DNA from: Viola odorata
Taxonomy: Eukaryota > Streptophyta > Magnoliopsida > Malpighiales > Violaceae
DNA: 64,000 bases
NCBI GenBank assembly: GCA_963691705.1
Contig: OY829545.1
Location: forward strand, 39,047,475 to 39,111,474
Reading direction: 5' to 3'
Positions 63,488 through 64,000 of this stretch are shown here, piece by piece. Every line of letters begins with the position of its first letter. Position 1 is the first letter of the stretch. Position numbers and translations under genes: made by a program. The notes under the pieces were generated by a model. The model was not told the origin of the DNA. It saw only the letters and a program-made list of their open reading frames with translations, and searched no databases.

Positions 63488-64000
63488 GATCCGAAGTAGT
63501 AGCTGCTCACCAAGGCATGTCCCTCGAAAATTGGGCCGTCCCGTTAGTGGACACCCGAGATACTCAAGTGGAGTACAGACCGATATCTAGAAGAACGTAA
63601 ACCACGTCAATATTGAGGGTGGCTTACAGCAAGGTTGGATCCAACGAGCTTGGATAGAAAAAGCGACATCAACGACACCCCGATATGAAAAACGATAAAA
63701 TATCACCTTCAGAACGATGTTCGGAGCTACGAGGAGATAATACCGTGATGACCTACCTTGCCGATATTGATCATATAAAGTATGTCGTGGAAAACACCAG
63801 CGTTATCAGTTTGGGTATATCGCTGGCGTTATTAGTTCTGGATTATGACCAGCGTTATCGCTGCAACCCCATCACTGTCAACTTGGTCGACACCCTCTCT
63901 GTGACCAATAGTTATCGCAAGCGATCAGTTCACGTTACCTGCTTTGCTATCGCGTATCTAGTACAAAGATGTCGAGTTTTGACTGATACCGGGAATGAAA
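63488..64000 (+). other. Element B region between the antisense cassette and the 3' LTR
   Basis: No gene is seen. It contains several CAGCGTTATC / AGCGTTATCGC words (63801-63860) and other GTTATCGC words. The window ends before any PPT or LTR. The matching region is missing from element A. Confidence 0.5.

Larger units (their letters stand above)
48271..64000 (+). mobile_element. Tat-lineage Ty3/gypsy element B with antisense gene cassette (3' LTR beyond window)
   Basis: It has the same organisation as element A in the opposite orientation: 5' LTR, PBS, gag-protease-RT-RNase H-RNase H-integrase (48809-55391), tandem hairpin array, then antisense aORF4, aORF3, aORF2 and aORF1 (58845 down to 56517, then up to 63419). 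The LTR sequence is very different from that of A while proteins are clearly homologous, so A and B are separate subfamilies. B carries more stops than A. It inserted in the gag of copia C2. Confidence 0.85.

Overview
This window is nuclear DNA of a flowering plant, almost certainly a eudicot. About the first 5.5 kb carries the 3' parts of two spliced host genes. The rest is a dense nested stack of plant LTR retrotransposons. I saw no bacterial features, CRISPR array, rRNA or tRNA gene.

Layout. 1-5456: the 3' two thirds of a GH9 endo-beta-1,4-glucanase with a C-terminal CBM49 (exons 1430-4061, + strand, with an 848 bp Mutator-like MITE in one intron) and the last two exons of a PP2C phosphatase (4951-5456, - strand). 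5666-13330: decayed Ty3/gypsy fragments with a hAT-like element. 13348-15900 and 35848-44300: one old Athila-like gypsy element (E3). It is split by a Tnt1-like copia element (C1, 15901-35847, 300 bp LTRs, direct repeat CATCAG). C1 is itself split by a Tat-lineage gypsy element (A, 17912-33501, TSD GTCGC). 40146-43264: another deleted gypsy element inside the E3 tail. 44335-48270: a deleted SIRE-like copia element (C2, - strand) containing an Athila-type LTR. 48271 to the window end: a second Tat-lineage element (B, + strand) inserted in the C2 gag; its 3' LTR lies beyond the window.

The most interesting content is shared by A and B. Both have LTR, PBS, gag, protease, RT, two RNase H domains and integrase, as expected of Tat elements. 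Both then carry, downstream of pol, a block of about 7 kb with four genes on the opposite strand (here aORF1 to aORF4), in the same order. aORF1 is a 127-residue protein of identical length in both copies. aORF2 is Pro-rich with an acidic, aromatic tail. aORF3 and aORF4 are paralogous spliced genes with an N-terminal domain resembling the putative gypsy-type transposon family (Pfam Transposase_28) and a C-terminal coiled coil. Each gene has its own TATA-like box at a nearly constant distance from the ATG in A and B (69/63, 73/73, about 187/181, 170/169 bp). Intron positions in aORF3 and aORF4 are also conserved. Between pol and this block both copies hold a tandem array whose units form a small hairpin with compensating base changes. 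Additional antisense ORFs are known in Tat elements. A four-promoter, intron-containing cassette with tandem paralogues is, as far as I can judge, unusual.

Other structural points: A has an aberrant 3' end, where its left LTR is followed by a 445 bp copy of the DNA that flanks its right LTR. A and B share an in-frame TAG at the same gag codon. Many stops in B lie where A has CGA, the mark of methylcytosine decay. No retrotransposon here is intact, although A comes close.
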